Part shown: piece by piece, positions 10,542-19,297 of the stretch
Position numbering within the stretch: position 1 is the first letter of the stretch
How the letters are laid out: every line of letters begins with the position of its first letter
DNA from: Rhizobium sp. CCGE 510
Lineage (GTDB): Bacteria; Pseudomonadota; Alphaproteobacteria; Rhizobiales; Rhizobiaceae
Direction: 5' to 3'
DNA: 64,000 nucleotides
NCBI RefSeq assembly: GCF_000292525.1
Contig: NZ_AEYF01000015.1
Span: 186,001-250,000, forward strand
Notes under the pieces: model-generated
What the model was told of the DNA's origin: nothing
Database searches by the model: none
Seen by the model: the letters and a program-made list of their open reading frames with translations, nothing else
Translations under genes and position numbers: made by a program

Positions 10542-13061
10542 ATGACCGCTGAGAAATCCCATCTTCGTCGCGCCACGGGTAAGCAGAGCCCGATCGTCTA
10601 CTGGCAGCTCGGCCACCTCTCGCAAGAGCGCTACGACGTCGCCGACCGGCCGATGGAAGGCAGGATGGATCCGTTTTTCTTCGTTACCAAGACGAAGAAC
10701 TTCATCCCGCACGAATATCCCTGCCGCACCGAATTCAAAAAATCCTTCTCCGGCCAACGGCCGCAACCGACAGCCGAATTCGAACCGGTCCGCTGGTGGC
10801 TGCCCTTTGCCTCGCCGCGTGTCGATCTCTCCGGCTTCTGGTTTCGCCCGACCCGCATCGGCTGCTGGGCGCGCACCTTCCTCGATGCCCGCTCAGTCGG
10901 GCCAGCCGCGTTTCGCCTGTCGACCTGCGGCGGCGCCATTTTCTTCGTCAATGGCCGCGAGCAGGGCTTCATGGCGCCTTATGAGCGCAATCTGGAAGCC
11001 CAGCAGCTTTTCGAGGTCGAACTGACGGCAGGCCTCAACGAGATCCGCATTTATTTCGACGATCTCGCCGAGCGCGATGCCCGCTTCTATTTCCAGCTGG
11101 ATTATCTCGACGGTCCGGAGGTCGAAACCGCTGTTCCCGTTCCGATCGCCGCCGCTGCTGCAGACGGCCTGGAGGCGATCCTCGAAGGCATGCGCTTCGA
11201 CCGTACCGCCTATCTCGGCGAGGACGTGACGATCCTGTTTCCGGTACCGCTGCCGGTGGCGCTGAGTTGCCATGTCGAGATTGAAGGCGACTTCATGTCG
11301 AGCGAGCGCTTCGACTATGATTTCGCGCTCGAAGAAGGCGCTACCAAGCTGGCACTTGGCACCTCGGCTGATATGCCCGCCGATTTTCGCCATTTCCGCA
11401 TCACCTTCAAGATAGGCGGACTTTCGCTCAGTCGCACGCTCGGCGTCGAGATCTGTCATCCTCAACGCCAGGGGCAAGCGCCCGCCGCGTTGGAGGACCG
11501 CGTTGCCGAAGCGCTTGCCGAGGTCGCCGCCCATTCAGAGCCGGACGCGGTCTGCGCGTTCGCGCGCCTGGCGCTGGGGCAGGGCGGCGAGGAGACCGAG
11601 GCGATGATCTCGGCCATGCTGCCGGTCATCGAGGATTGCCACGACTGCGCCGACTTCGTGCTGGTGCCGCTGCTCTTTGCTTATACCCGCTGGAGCGATC
11701 TGCTGTCGCAAGGTCTGCGCGACAGGATCGAGCAAGCGGTCCTCAATTACCGCTATTGGATGGACGAGCCGGGCAACGACGTTCAGTGGTATTTTTCGGA
11801 AAACCACGCGCTGCTCTTCCATACCGCGGCCTATCTCGGCGGCAAGCTTTTCCCTGATGCCGTCTTCGTCCGTTCAGGCCGCACCGGCACCGAGCAGATG
11901 AAGGTCGGCGAAGAGCGGGTCCGCGCCTGGCTCGACCATTTCGAGCGCTGGGAAATGGCCGAGTGGAATTCAGTTCCCTACTTCCCGATCGACCTCAAGG
12001 GCCTGACGGCGCTTTCCGCCTGCGCGCCGGATGAGACGATCCGCACCCGGGCAAATACCAGCATCGTCCGCCTGATGGAAATCGTCGCCCGCTCGGCCCA
12101 TCACGGCATGCTGACCGGCAGCCAGGGTCGCTCCTACGAACATACGCTGCGTCCCGGCCGCTCGGTCGAACTGTCGGCCATTTCTAGGCTGCTCTGGGGC
12201 CGCGGCTGGTACGGCCGGCGCGTTCACGCCTTGCCGCAGCTTGCCGTCTGCATTCGCGATCACGGCCTGCGTTTTCCCGAAGAGCTGGCTGCGATGGCCG
12301 CACACCAGTCCGACGACGCGCAGGAATGGACCTTTTCCCAGGGCGAGAACCGTTTCGCCGCCCTCTATCACTATAAGACCCGTGACACTGCACTCGGCAC
12401 CATCGCCCATTATCGTCCCGGCGCCTGGGGCTACCAGGAGACAGTGCTGCACCTGCGCCTGGGCACCCGGCCGGAAGCGCAGATCTGGATCAATCATCCC
12501 GGCGAAACCATTCAGTTCGGCTACGGCCGGCCGAGTTTCTGGGGCGGCTGCGGGACCTTGCCGCGTGTGCACCAGTATCGCGATCTGGCGATTCTCGATT
12601 TCGACATCCACGACGGCCAGCCGAATTTCACCCATGCCTGGTTCCCGCTCGAAGCCTTCGACGACACGGTGGTTGACGGCAAGCTGGCGCTCGCCCGCTC
12701 CGGCGACGGCTTGGCGATGCTGATTGGCAACGGACCGCTGGAGCCGGTGAAACAGGGGCCGACGACGGACATCGAGCTGCGCCTGGCCGGCCGCACCGGT
12801 CGCTGGATCGTCCGTCTCTCCGATGTCGGCCGCGAGGGTGACCTTGATGGCATGCAGACGCGTTTTGCGACCCTATCGGCCCGCCGCGACAATGAGGGCG
12901 CCCTGATCGTCGTCGATCCGGATTATGGCCAGATCGTCTTCGAGGAGGACGGCACCGTGCGCGCCGAAGGCCGTATTCTTCGCCCGCCGGACTGGTCGGT
13001 GCGGGGAGACGCGGTACATCTAAAGATACCGGGCAGGCAGCTTCGACGCGCGGCCTCGTAG
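10542..13061 (+). CDS. Large uncharacterised protein, probable carbohydrate-active (alpha/alpha)-toroid fold
   Basis: An 839-aa cytoplasmic-looking protein with no signal peptide. I cannot assign it to a characterised family. Residues about 80-190 look like a beta-sandwich (SGFWFRPTRIG, then FRLSTCGGAIFFVNGRE), similar in style to the jelly-roll domains of glycosidases. Residues about 320-600 are helix-rich and contain ENHALLFHTAAYLGG, with N421-H422, and GRSYEHTL with Y532. Asn-His and Tyr are catalytic in several toroid polysaccharide lyases. The C-terminal third is beta-rich, as in lyases and glucuronyl hydrolases. It sits between the LacI regulator and a CUT1 sugar importer, so it should act on the imported saccharide inside the cell. 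The ATG at 10542 has only a weak ribosome site; a later start is possible. Confidence 0.6.
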   Translation: MTAEKSHLRRATGKQSPIVYWQLGHLSQERYDVADRPMEGRMDPFFFVTKTKNFIPHEYPCRTEFKKSFSGQRPQPTAEFEPVRWWLPFASPRVDLSGFWFRPTRIGCWARTFLDARSVGPAAFRLSTCGGAIFFVNGREQGFMAPYERNLEAQQLFEVELTAGLNEIRIYFDDLAERDARFYFQLDYLDGPEVETAVPVPIAAAAADGLEAILEGMRFDRTAYLGEDVTILFPVPLPVALSCHVEIEGDFMSSERFDYDFALEEGATKLALGTSADMPADFRHFRITFKIGGLSLSRTLGVEICHPQRQGQAPAALEDRVAEALAEVAAHSEPDAVCAFARLALGQGGEETEAMISAMLPVIEDCHDCADFVLVPLLFAYTRWSDLLSQGLRDRIEQAVLNYRYWMDEPGNDVQWYFSENHALLFHTAAYLGGKLFPDAVFVRSGRTGTEQMKVGEERVRAWLDHFERWEMAEWNSVPYFPIDLKGLTALSACAPDETIRTRANTSIVRLMEIVARSAHHGMLTGSQGRSYEHTLRPGRSVELSAISRLLWGRGWYGRRVHALPQLAVCIRDHGLRFPEELAAMAAHQSDDAQEWTFSQGENRFAALYHYKTRDTALGTIAHYRPGAWGYQETVLHLRLGTRPEAQIWINHPGETIQFGYGRPSFWGGCGTLPRVHQYRDLAILDFDIHDGQPNFTHAWFPLEAFDDTVVDGKLALARSGDGLAMLIGNGPLEPVKQGPTTDIELRLAGRTGRWIVRLSDVGREGDLDGMQTRFATLSARRDNEGALIVVDPDYGQIVFEEDGTVRAEGRILRPPDWSVRGDAVHLKIPGRQLRRAAS

Positions 13062-13099
13062 ACGACATGTCCGGCAGGCGGAGGACCGGCCGGACCTGC

Positions 13100-13202
13100 T
13101 GCTTAATTCCTTAAATCGGAATCGATTTAAGGATAAAATTATGCAGCAATTCAAAGTGTTACAGCGTCTTTGGCGCGTCTGAAAAGACGCGCGGCGCTGT
13201 AG
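13100..13202 (+). repeat. Rhizobial intergenic repeat, copy A
   Basis: This is one of three copies in the window of a roughly 100-bp element, defined by AAATCGGAATCGATTT near one end, ATAAAATTATGCAGC in the middle and a GC-rich hairpin near the GGCGCTGTAG end (here GCGCGTCTGAAAAGACGCGC). The other copies are at 44074-44170 (same orientation) and 48594-48696 (inverted). It fills the gap between the 839-aa gene and the binding-protein gene, inside what otherwise looks like one operon. Confidence 0.8.
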
Positions 13203-13229
13203 GAATTCATCGGTCAGGAGGAGGACAAA

Positions 13230-14489
13230 ATGACCAGAATGAAATCGATCGGCGCAGCTTTCGCCGCAGTTCTCTTGAGTTCCGTCGCCGCCCATGCCGG
13301 CGACGTGCGTATCATGTGGTATTCCGACGGCGGCGAAGGCGCCGTTATCAAGGATCTGCTCTCGCGCTTCTCCAAGGCCAATCCCGACATCAACGTCATC
13401 CTCGACGAGGTCTCCTACGACGTCGTCAAGGAACAGCTGCCGGTGCAGCTCGAAGCCGGCAAGGGCCCCGATATCGCCCGCGTCACCAATCTGAAGGCGC
13501 AGGCGCAACACTGGCTCGATCTTCGCCCGCTGCTCGCTGATGCGAAATACTGGGACGACAATTTCGGCGCCCAGGCCGACTGGATGCGTCCCGACGGCTC
13601 GAACGCCATCACCGGCTTCATGACGCAGCTGACGCTGACCGGCGGTTTCGTCAACAAGACGCTGTTCGAGCAGGCAGGCGTCGAAATTCCCGGTCCGAAG
13701 GCCACCTGGGACGATTGGGCGGCCGCCGCCAAGAAGGTCGCCGACAGCCAGAAGGTCTTCGCCATGGCGATCGACCGCTCCGGCCACCGCGTCTCCGGCC
13801 CGAACATTTCCTACGGCGCCAACTATATCGCTGCCGACGGCAAGCCGGCCCCGATCGATCAGGGCGCCAAGGAATTCCTCAGCCGCTTCGTCAAGTGGAA
13901 CGAGGAAGGCATCGTCAACAAGGATGTCTGGGTCAGTGCTGCCGGTACCACCTACCGCTCCGCCGCCGACGATTTCATCAATGGGGGCCTTGCCTATCTT
14001 TATTCGGGCAGCTGGCAGATCTCGGGCTTCGCACAGAAGATCGGCGACAGTTTCGACTGGGTAATGGCGGGAAGCCCGTGCGGCACGGCCGCCTGCACCG
14101 GCATGCAGGGTGGCGCCGGTCTGGTCGCCGTCAAATACACCCAGAACCCGAAGGATGTCGCCAAGGTGATGGACTACCTGGCCGGCGCCGACGTGCAGAA
14201 GGAGTTCGCCGAGCGCAGCCTGTTTATTCCGGCGCATAAGGCCGTGGCCGCCGGCCAGATGGACTTCAAGACCGACAATCCGCATGTGCAGGCGGCGCTG
14301 AAGGCCTTCGTCGAAGCTGCCGGCCAAACGGCCGCACCGGCGATGAAGCTGCCCGGCTGGAAGTGGTCGGACGCCTATTACAGCGCCATCGTCGCCCGCA
14401 TCAGCCAGGTGATCGCCGGCGAAATGAAGCTCGACGACGCCTATAACCGGATCGACGAGGACATCAAGGCCAAGGTCGCCGGCAACTGA
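13230..14489 (+). CDS. ABC sugar transporter periplasmic binding protein (CUT1, SBP family 1)
   Basis: The periplasmic receptor of the CUT1 importer (419 aa). A signal peptide covers residues 1-23 (cleavage near AHA|GD). The mature part begins with a strand typical of family-1 binding proteins (VRIMWYSDGGEG), then LPVQLEAGKGPDIARVTN and the late aromatic segment LYSGSWQISGFA. A GTCAGGAGGAGG ribosome site lies just before the ATG. Two permeases and an ATPase follow with gaps of 11, -4 and 18 bp. The linked 839-aa protein suggests an oligosaccharide or polysaccharide fragment as ligand (inference). Confidence 0.93.
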   Translation: MTRMKSIGAAFAAVLLSSVAAHAGDVRIMWYSDGGEGAVIKDLLSRFSKANPDINVILDEVSYDVVKEQLPVQLEAGKGPDIARVTNLKAQAQHWLDLRPLLADAKYWDDNFGAQADWMRPDGSNAITGFMTQLTLTGGFVNKTLFEQAGVEIPGPKATWDDWAAAAKKVADSQKVFAMAIDRSGHRVSGPNISYGANYIAADGKPAPIDQGAKEFLSRFVKWNEEGIVNKDVWVSAAGTTYRSAADDFINGGLAYLYSGSWQISGFAQKIGDSFDWVMAGSPCGTAACTGMQGGAGLVAVKYTQNPKDVAKVMDYLAGADVQKEFAERSLFIPAHKAVAAGQMDFKTDNPHVQAALKAFVEAAGQTAAPAMKLPGWKWSDAYYSAIVARISQVIAGEMKLDDAYNRIDEDIKAKVAGN

Positions 14490-14500
14490 CGGACGGACAG

Positions 14501-15538
14501 ATGGCGGGAAAGACGGTTTCTTCTGAACCACCGGTGAAAACCGGTCTGCGGCAGGCGCTCTCGGCCCCTGTCCGGCTTGCCATGGGGCTGGTCGACGTTC
14601 CCATGCGGGCCTGGCAGAAGCTGACAGGGCTGAACGGCATGGCGGGCGTCTTCCTGGCGCCCAATATGCTGATCTTCACCGTCTTCGTGCTCCTGCCGCT
14701 GGTCATCAACTTCCTTTATTCAACGACGAGCGGCAGCGGCATCTTCCTGCAGAACAGGACCTATGTCGGCGCCGACCAGTATCGCATTCTGTTCGATTGC
14801 GGCTCCTACCTCGACCCTTCGACCTGCGCGGCTGACACGTTCTGGGCGGCGGTGCGCAACACCGCCGTCTTCGTCGTCTTCCAGGTGACGGTGATGCTGA
14901 TCGCGGCGCTGGCAACGGCTTTGATCCTCAACCGCGAGCTTTCCAATCGCGGCTTCTGGCGGGCCGTGTTCTTCTTTCCGGTGCTGCTGTCGCCGGTCGT
15001 CGTCGGCCTGATCTGGAAATGGATCCTGCAGCGCCAGGGCCTGTTGAACTATGCGTTGAGCCCCTTCGGCTTCGAACCCTTCTCCTGGCTCAGCGATCGT
15101 TTCTGGGCCTTCTTCTTCGCCGTCTTTGTCTCGGTCTGGGCGCATATGGGCTTTTATGCGCTGATCCTGCTTGCCGGCCTGCAGGCGATCCCGCGGGATC
15201 TCTACGAGGCGGCGGCGATGGACAAGGCGAGCCCCACCCGCATCTTCCGGCGCATCACTTTGCCGCTGCTGATGCCGAACCTGATCGTCGTCCTTGTCCT
15301 GGCGCTGATCCGCGCCGTGCAGATCTTCGACGAGGTCTTTGTGCTCACAGGCGGCGGGCCGGGCACTAGCGCCATGTACATCACCCAGTACATCTACGAG
15401 ACCGGCTTTGCGAGTTCGTTGCGCAACCCCGGCCTTGCGTCGGCCGCCTCGATCCTGATGGGCATCTTGCTCGTCATCCTGACGCTGGTTCAACTCGGCG
15501 CCAGCAGCCGCAACGAGAAGAAGGGGAAACGCCAATGA
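14501..15538 (+). CDS. ABC sugar transporter permease (CUT1, MalF/UgpA type)
   Basis: An inner-membrane permease of 345 aa. A cytoplasmic N-terminal stretch of about 45 residues precedes the first membrane span (MAGVFLAPNMLIFTVFVLLP). The EAA loop is seen in LYEAAAMDKASPTRIFRRITLPLL near residue 238, and the family's LTGGGPGTSAMYITQYIYE segment follows near residue 285. It has an extended periplasmic loop after span 1 containing two cysteines (DCGSYLDPSTCAAD), which could form a disulphide. The next permease gene overlaps by four bases. Confidence 0.93.
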   Translation: MAGKTVSSEPPVKTGLRQALSAPVRLAMGLVDVPMRAWQKLTGLNGMAGVFLAPNMLIFTVFVLLPLVINFLYSTTSGSGIFLQNRTYVGADQYRILFDCGSYLDPSTCAADTFWAAVRNTAVFVVFQVTVMLIAALATALILNRELSNRGFWRAVFFFPVLLSPVVVGLIWKWILQRQGLLNYALSPFGFEPFSWLSDRFWAFFFAVFVSVWAHMGFYALILLAGLQAIPRDLYEAAAMDKASPTRIFRRITLPLLMPNLIVVLVLALIRAVQIFDEVFVLTGGGPGTSAMYITQYIYETGFASSLRNPGLASAASILMGILLVILTLVQLGASSRNEKKGKRQ

Positions 15539-16584
15539 GCGCCGTTGGCACCTTCCTGCTGCGCCGTCGCGGCCGGGGCTGGCACTGGACGGATGTCATC
15601 ACCTGGATCTGGCTGGTCTCGGGCGTCTTCCTGATGTTCGGCCCCGCCGTCTGGCTGGTCTTCTCCTCGTTCAAGACACCGGCGGCCCTGGCCGAATTCC
15701 CGCCGTCCTTCCTGCCCTATGTCACTGAACAGGCGGTCGTGCCGGGCTACGACAAGCCGTTACCGCTCTATACCGTGACGATGCCGGACGGCAGCAGCCG
15801 CGTGCTCGCCGAAGTCCGCCGCATCGGCATCATCGGCCAGATGGTCGACCCGAAACAGCCGGGTGAAATCGTCAAGGCGAACATCAAGGACCGCTCCCCG
15901 GTGCGCAAGGTCGAATTTGCTGCCGGCAACTACACCGAGCCGTTCCAGCGCTTCGATTTCTTCCTGTTCCTGCGCAACTCTGTCTTCGTCACGGTCATCG
16001 CGACGGCAATCACGCTGCTGGTCAATTCCATGGCCGCCTTCGCGCTGTCGAAATACCAGTTCCCCGGCCGCACCGCCGTCATGCTGATGATCCTGGCGAC
16101 GCTGATGGTACCGCTTTCGGTCATCGTCGTGCCGCTCTATTCCGTCATCGGCACCTTGAACCTCTTCGACAGCCTCTGGGGCGTCATCCTGCCGACCGTC
16201 GCCACCCCGACGGGCGTCTTCCTGCTCCGGCAATATATGCTGACCATCCCCGACGAGCTGATCGATGCGGCGCGCATGGACAAGGCCAGCGAATGGCAGA
16301 TCTACTGGCGCATCATCCTGCCGTTGTCGGCGCCGGCGCTGGCGGTGCTGGCGATCTTCTCGGTCGTCTGGCGCTGGAACGACTTCCTCTGGCCGCTGAT
16401 CGTGCTGTCGCGCAAGGAACTCTATACGCTGCAGGTCGGCCTCAACGTCTATGCTGGCGAACTCAATGTGCAATGGCACTATATCCTCGCCATGACCGTC
16501 GTCTCGATGATCCCGGTGGTGCTGATCTTCGTCTTCCTGCAGCGCTTCATCACCACAGGCATTGCGGGCTCTGGACTGAAATAA
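15535..16584 (+). CDS. ABC sugar transporter permease (CUT1, MalG/UgpE type)
   Basis: The second permease (349 aa). The first membrane span is at about residues 25-45. A long periplasmic loop (about 60-140) is larger than in minimal MalG-type proteins. The core spans and an EAA loop (LIDAARMDKASEWQIYWRIILPLS) lie near residue 245. The start codon overlaps the upstream permease stop. It forms the heterodimeric channel with its neighbour. Confidence 0.92.
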   Translation: MSAVGTFLLRRRGRGWHWTDVITWIWLVSGVFLMFGPAVWLVFSSFKTPAALAEFPPSFLPYVTEQAVVPGYDKPLPLYTVTMPDGSSRVLAEVRRIGIIGQMVDPKQPGEIVKANIKDRSPVRKVEFAAGNYTEPFQRFDFFLFLRNSVFVTVIATAITLLVNSMAAFALSKYQFPGRTAVMLMILATLMVPLSVIVVPLYSVIGTLNLFDSLWGVILPTVATPTGVFLLRQYMLTIPDELIDAARMDKASEWQIYWRIILPLSAPALAVLAIFSVVWRWNDFLWPLIVLSRKELYTLQVGLNVYAGELNVQWHYILAMTVVSMIPVVLIFVFLQRFITTGIAGSGLK

Positions 16585-16602
16585 GATGAAACAGGAGAGT
16601 GC

Positions 16603-17682
16603 ATGAGCGGCCTCGAGCTCAGGAACATCGTCAAGAATTTCGGCGCCGTCGAGGTCATCCGCGATGTCTCGCTTGCCGTCAACGACGGCGAGTTCGTCGC
16701 TTTCGTCGGCCCTTCCGGCTGCGGGAAATCGACGCTGCTGCGCCTGATCGCCGGGCTCGACAAGCCGACTGCCGGCAGCATCGCCATCGACGGCAAGGAT
16801 GTGACCGAGATCGGTGCCGCCGACCGGGGCCTTGCCATGGTCTTTCAGTCCTATGCGCTCTATCCGCATATGAGCGTGCGGGAAAACCTGGCCTTCGGTC
16901 TGGAGAATACCAAGGTGGCGAAGGCCGAGATCGAAGCCCGCATCACTGACGCCGCCCGCATGCTGGAGATCGAGCCCTTCCTGCAGCGCCGTCCCGGTCA
17001 GCTTTCCGGCGGCCAGCGCCAGCGCGTCGCGATCGGCCGTGCCATCGTTCGCCGACCGGATGCCTTCCTGCTCGACGAGCCGCTGTCCAATCTCGACGCC
17101 GAACTGCGGGTCAGCATGCGCGCCGAACTCGCCGCCCTTCACGCCCGCCTGAAGGCGACGATGATCTATGTCACCCACGATCAGGTTGAGGCAATGACGC
17201 TTGCCGACCGCATCGTCGTGCTTCGAGGCGGCAGGATCGAGCAGGTGGGAACTCCGCTGGAACTTTACAACACGCCGGCCAACCGCTTTGTCGCCGGCTT
17301 CATCGGCGCACCGCACATGAATTTCCTTGAGGGGTCGATTATCGGCCACGAGAACGGTTTCGCCGAGATCGAAACCGTCGGCGGCCACCGTCTTTCAGCG
17401 ATTGCCAAGGAGGTGCGCTCAGCGGGCGAGAGAGTCAGCATCGGCATCCGGCCGCAGCACATCACCCTTGCCGATGGAACTGGCGCGCACAAGCTGGACA
17501 CCCGCATCACCCTCGTCGAGGAACTGGGTTCGGAAACCGTCGTCCACGCCGACGCAGGTGGAAAGAAGCTGATCGCCGTCTTTGCCGGCCAGCAACGGAT
17601 GAAATCAGGCGACAGCCTGCCGCTCAATCTCGATCCCGCCGTGCTGCACCTCTTCGGCGAGGATGGCCAGCGTCTGTCTTGA
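16603..17682 (+). CDS. CUT1-type ABC transporter ATP-binding protein (UgpC/MalK-like)
   Basis: The ATPase of the 13.2-17.7 kb sugar importer (359 aa). Walker [10 protein letters not shown] is at residues 36-44, the signature LSGGQRQR is near 134 and Walker [16 protein letters not shown] is near 155. A TOBE C-terminal domain (SIGIRPQHI) follows. It starts 18 bp after the second permease gene. It is a close relative of the ATPase at the left edge of the window, which suggests duplication or interchangeability between CUT1 systems. The gene ends 21 bp before the convergent amidohydrolase gene. Confidence 0.94.
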   Translation: MSGLELRNIVKNFGAVEVIRDVSLAVNDGEFVAFVGPSGCGKSTLLRLIAGLDKPTAGSIAIDGKDVTEIGAADRGLAMVFQSYALYPHMSVRENLAFGLENTKVAKAEIEARITDAARMLEIEPFLQRRPGQLSGGQRQRVAIGRAIVRRPDAFLLDEPLSNLDAELRVSMRAELAALHARLKATMIYVTHDQVEAMTLADRIVVLRGGRIEQVGTPLELYNTPANRFVAGFIGAPHMNFLEGSIIGHENGFAEIETVGGHRLSAIAKEVRSAGERVSIGIRPQHITLADGTGAHKLDTRITLVEELGSETVVHADAGGKKLIAVFAGQQRMKSGDSLPLNLDPAVLHLFGEDGQRLS

Positions 17683-17703
17683 TCGATTGTGTCAAACCGC
17701 TCG

Positions 17704-18675
17704 TCAACTTCCAGTCAGGCGCTCCCAATTTGCATGTGCGAACTGTGCCTTATCGCCGGCGCCGAGGTCCAGATCTTCGATAAACCGCCGGGCATCGCCT
17801 CCGGGCCGATATTGGTATGGGTAATCCGTCGAGAACAGGATGCGGTCAGCGCCTACCGCGTCGATCGCCTGGCGCAGATAGGCCGGGCTGAACATGCCGC
17901 TGGCCGTCAGATAGAGATTGCTCCTGATATAGTCGATGAATGGCCGCTGGAGTTTGGACACCCGATCCAGCATGACCAGTCGCTCAAGATAGAAGAGCAC
18001 CAGTTCACCCCAGTGGCCGAGGATCACCTGCAGATTGGGATATCGGTCGAAGACGCCCCCGAGGACCATGCGGATGAACTGGATACCCGCCTCGAAATGC
18101 CATCCGAGGGCGAAGGTGGAGAGGGCGAGATCAATCGGCGTGCCGAAGCCCCCATAGTAGGCGTCGCGAACGCTCGTCTGCGGAATCTGGGGGTGAACCA
18201 GCAGTGGAACGCCGAGCTCGGCCGCACAAGCGAATGTCGGTTCGAAGATCACGTCATCCAAATTCTTATCGCCGACCCGCCCAAACAGAACGGCACCTTT
18301 GCAGCCCAGTTCCTCGACGGATCGTCGCAATTCCCGCGCCGCTGCTTCAGGCTCCGCCGAGGGCAGGGCCGCCATAAACTGAAAACGAGAAGGATTGGCA
18401 GCCACGGCTTCGGCCAGCAGGTCGTTGGCACGACGAGAGAGATCGATGCCGTGGTGACCGAGGTTGTTGAGACCCGGCGTCGTTAAAGAGAGGACCTGAA
18501 CATCGACGCCTGTCTCGTCCATCAGTGCGAGCCGCTGCTCTCCAAGATCGGCAAGCCGTTCGCCGATCATCCCAGGATTGAGGCCGAGGGTTCCGTCATC
18601 GGCGCCGGGTATAGTATTCCATGCCCGCTTCACTTCATCGGGGAGGACATGCTCTTCGATCGCTATGATTCTCAT
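17704..18675 (-). CDS. Amidohydrolase-family decarboxylase (ACMSD / gamma-resorcylate decarboxylase-like)
   Basis: A 323-aa metal-dependent TIM-barrel protein of the amidohydrolase_2 group, which includes 2-amino-3-carboxymuconate-6-semialdehyde decarboxylase and gamma-resorcylate decarboxylase. The N-terminal IAIEEHV supplies the Glu-x-His metal pair seen in the decarboxylases, PLLVHPQIP carries a metal histidine, and FSTDYPYQ near residue 290 supplies the conserved aspartate. The open frame extends 30 codons upstream. I chose the ATG at 18675, which starts directly at the first strand and has AAGGG upstream. The substrate is unknown; an aromatic or ring-cleaved carboxylic acid is the family expectation. 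It is the first gene of the accessory block. Confidence 0.82.
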   Translation of the reverse strand: MRIIAIEEHVLPDEVKRAWNTIPGADDGTLGLNPGMIGERLADLGEQRLALMDETGVDVQVLSLTTPGLNNLGHHGIDLSRRANDLLAEAVAANPSRFQFMAALPSAEPEAAARELRRSVEELGCKGAVLFGRVGDKNLDDVIFEPTFACAAELGVPLLVHPQIPQTSVRDAYYGGFGTPIDLALSTFALGWHFEAGIQFIRMVLGGVFDRYPNLQVILGHWGELVLFYLERLVMLDRVSKLQRPFIDYIRSNLYLTASGMFSPAYLRQAIDAVGADRILFSTDYPYQYRPGGDARRFIEDLDLGAGDKAQFAHANWERLTGS

Positions 18676-18697
18676 CTCTGAAACCCTTGAATCCGTG

Positions 18698-19057
18698 TCA
18701 TCCGCGGCGCCAGACGACGCGCCAGTTTTCATTATCTCGCGTTGATGTGAGGATGAGCTGGTCATCCACTAAGCTGTATGCCCGAGGCAAATCTTGGTCC
18801 ACAAGCTCGCGAACCAACGCTCCTTCGATGCGATAGACAATGATGCCGTTCGGGACATCGGGCGAAATCGTACCGTAGCTCGCTTCGTACCCGGCGCTGC
18901 TATACGCGCTGTCGACATGGTGAGGTTCGAGGTTGCGAACCTGAACTGCCATGTGGCCATCACGCGTAAAGACGAGGAGACCTTCGACGTCGGCCGTCCT
19001 CATAGCGCCGCTTGAATCGGGCTGCTCGATCGTCACAAGGTGCCAGGCGCCCTCCAA
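18698..19057 (-). CDS. Lipocalin-like domain protein, possibly frameshifted at the N-terminus
   Basis: A protein of about 119 aa matching the lipocalin-like (Lipocalin_5) pattern: an opening LEGAWHLV strand, VEGLLVFTRDGHMAVQV, and a late TSTRDNENWRVVWRR strand. The only start in this frame is a TTG at 19057 with no ribosome site. A few dozen bases upstream, an ATG at 19111-19113 has a strong GGAGG and opens a different frame (MKTVADKQ...). The two frames could be joined by one base change within a CAAGAGCAAGCG run. Either the gene is frameshifted or it uses the weak TTG start. Similar small lipocalin-like proteins are often found near redox or stress genes. Confidence 0.6.
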   Translation of the reverse strand: MEGAWHLVTIEQPDSSGAMRTADVEGLLVFTRDGHMAVQVRNLEPHHVDSAYSSAGYEASYGTISPDVPNGIIVYRIEGALVRELVDQDLPRAYSLVDDQLILTSTRDNENWRVVWRRG

Positions 19058-19297
19058 TCGTGCGACGACATCAGTGCGGTCGCTTGCTCTTGCTTATCAG
19101 CGACGGTCTTCATTTGGTTGAGTACCTCCATAATTGTTACTCGATTGCTTCAGTTCTCGTGCAACCATGCAGGAGGGGCGGCTCCGCCAAAGCGCAGCCA
19201 TCAATCATGTCTTTGTCCTATTCCGCGCCGATCCAAGCAGAAAAACCCATCATAAGGAGCTTCCTCGCTGGACCCGAAGATATGCGGAGATCGTCGT

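Noticed and set aside
15760..17388. Long open frame on the minus strand opposite the sugar permease and ATPase genes
   Set aside because: Its composition is rich in Asp, Gln, Arg and His as expected for an antisense shadow of GC-rich genes, and the sense strand encodes clear ABC transporter subunits.
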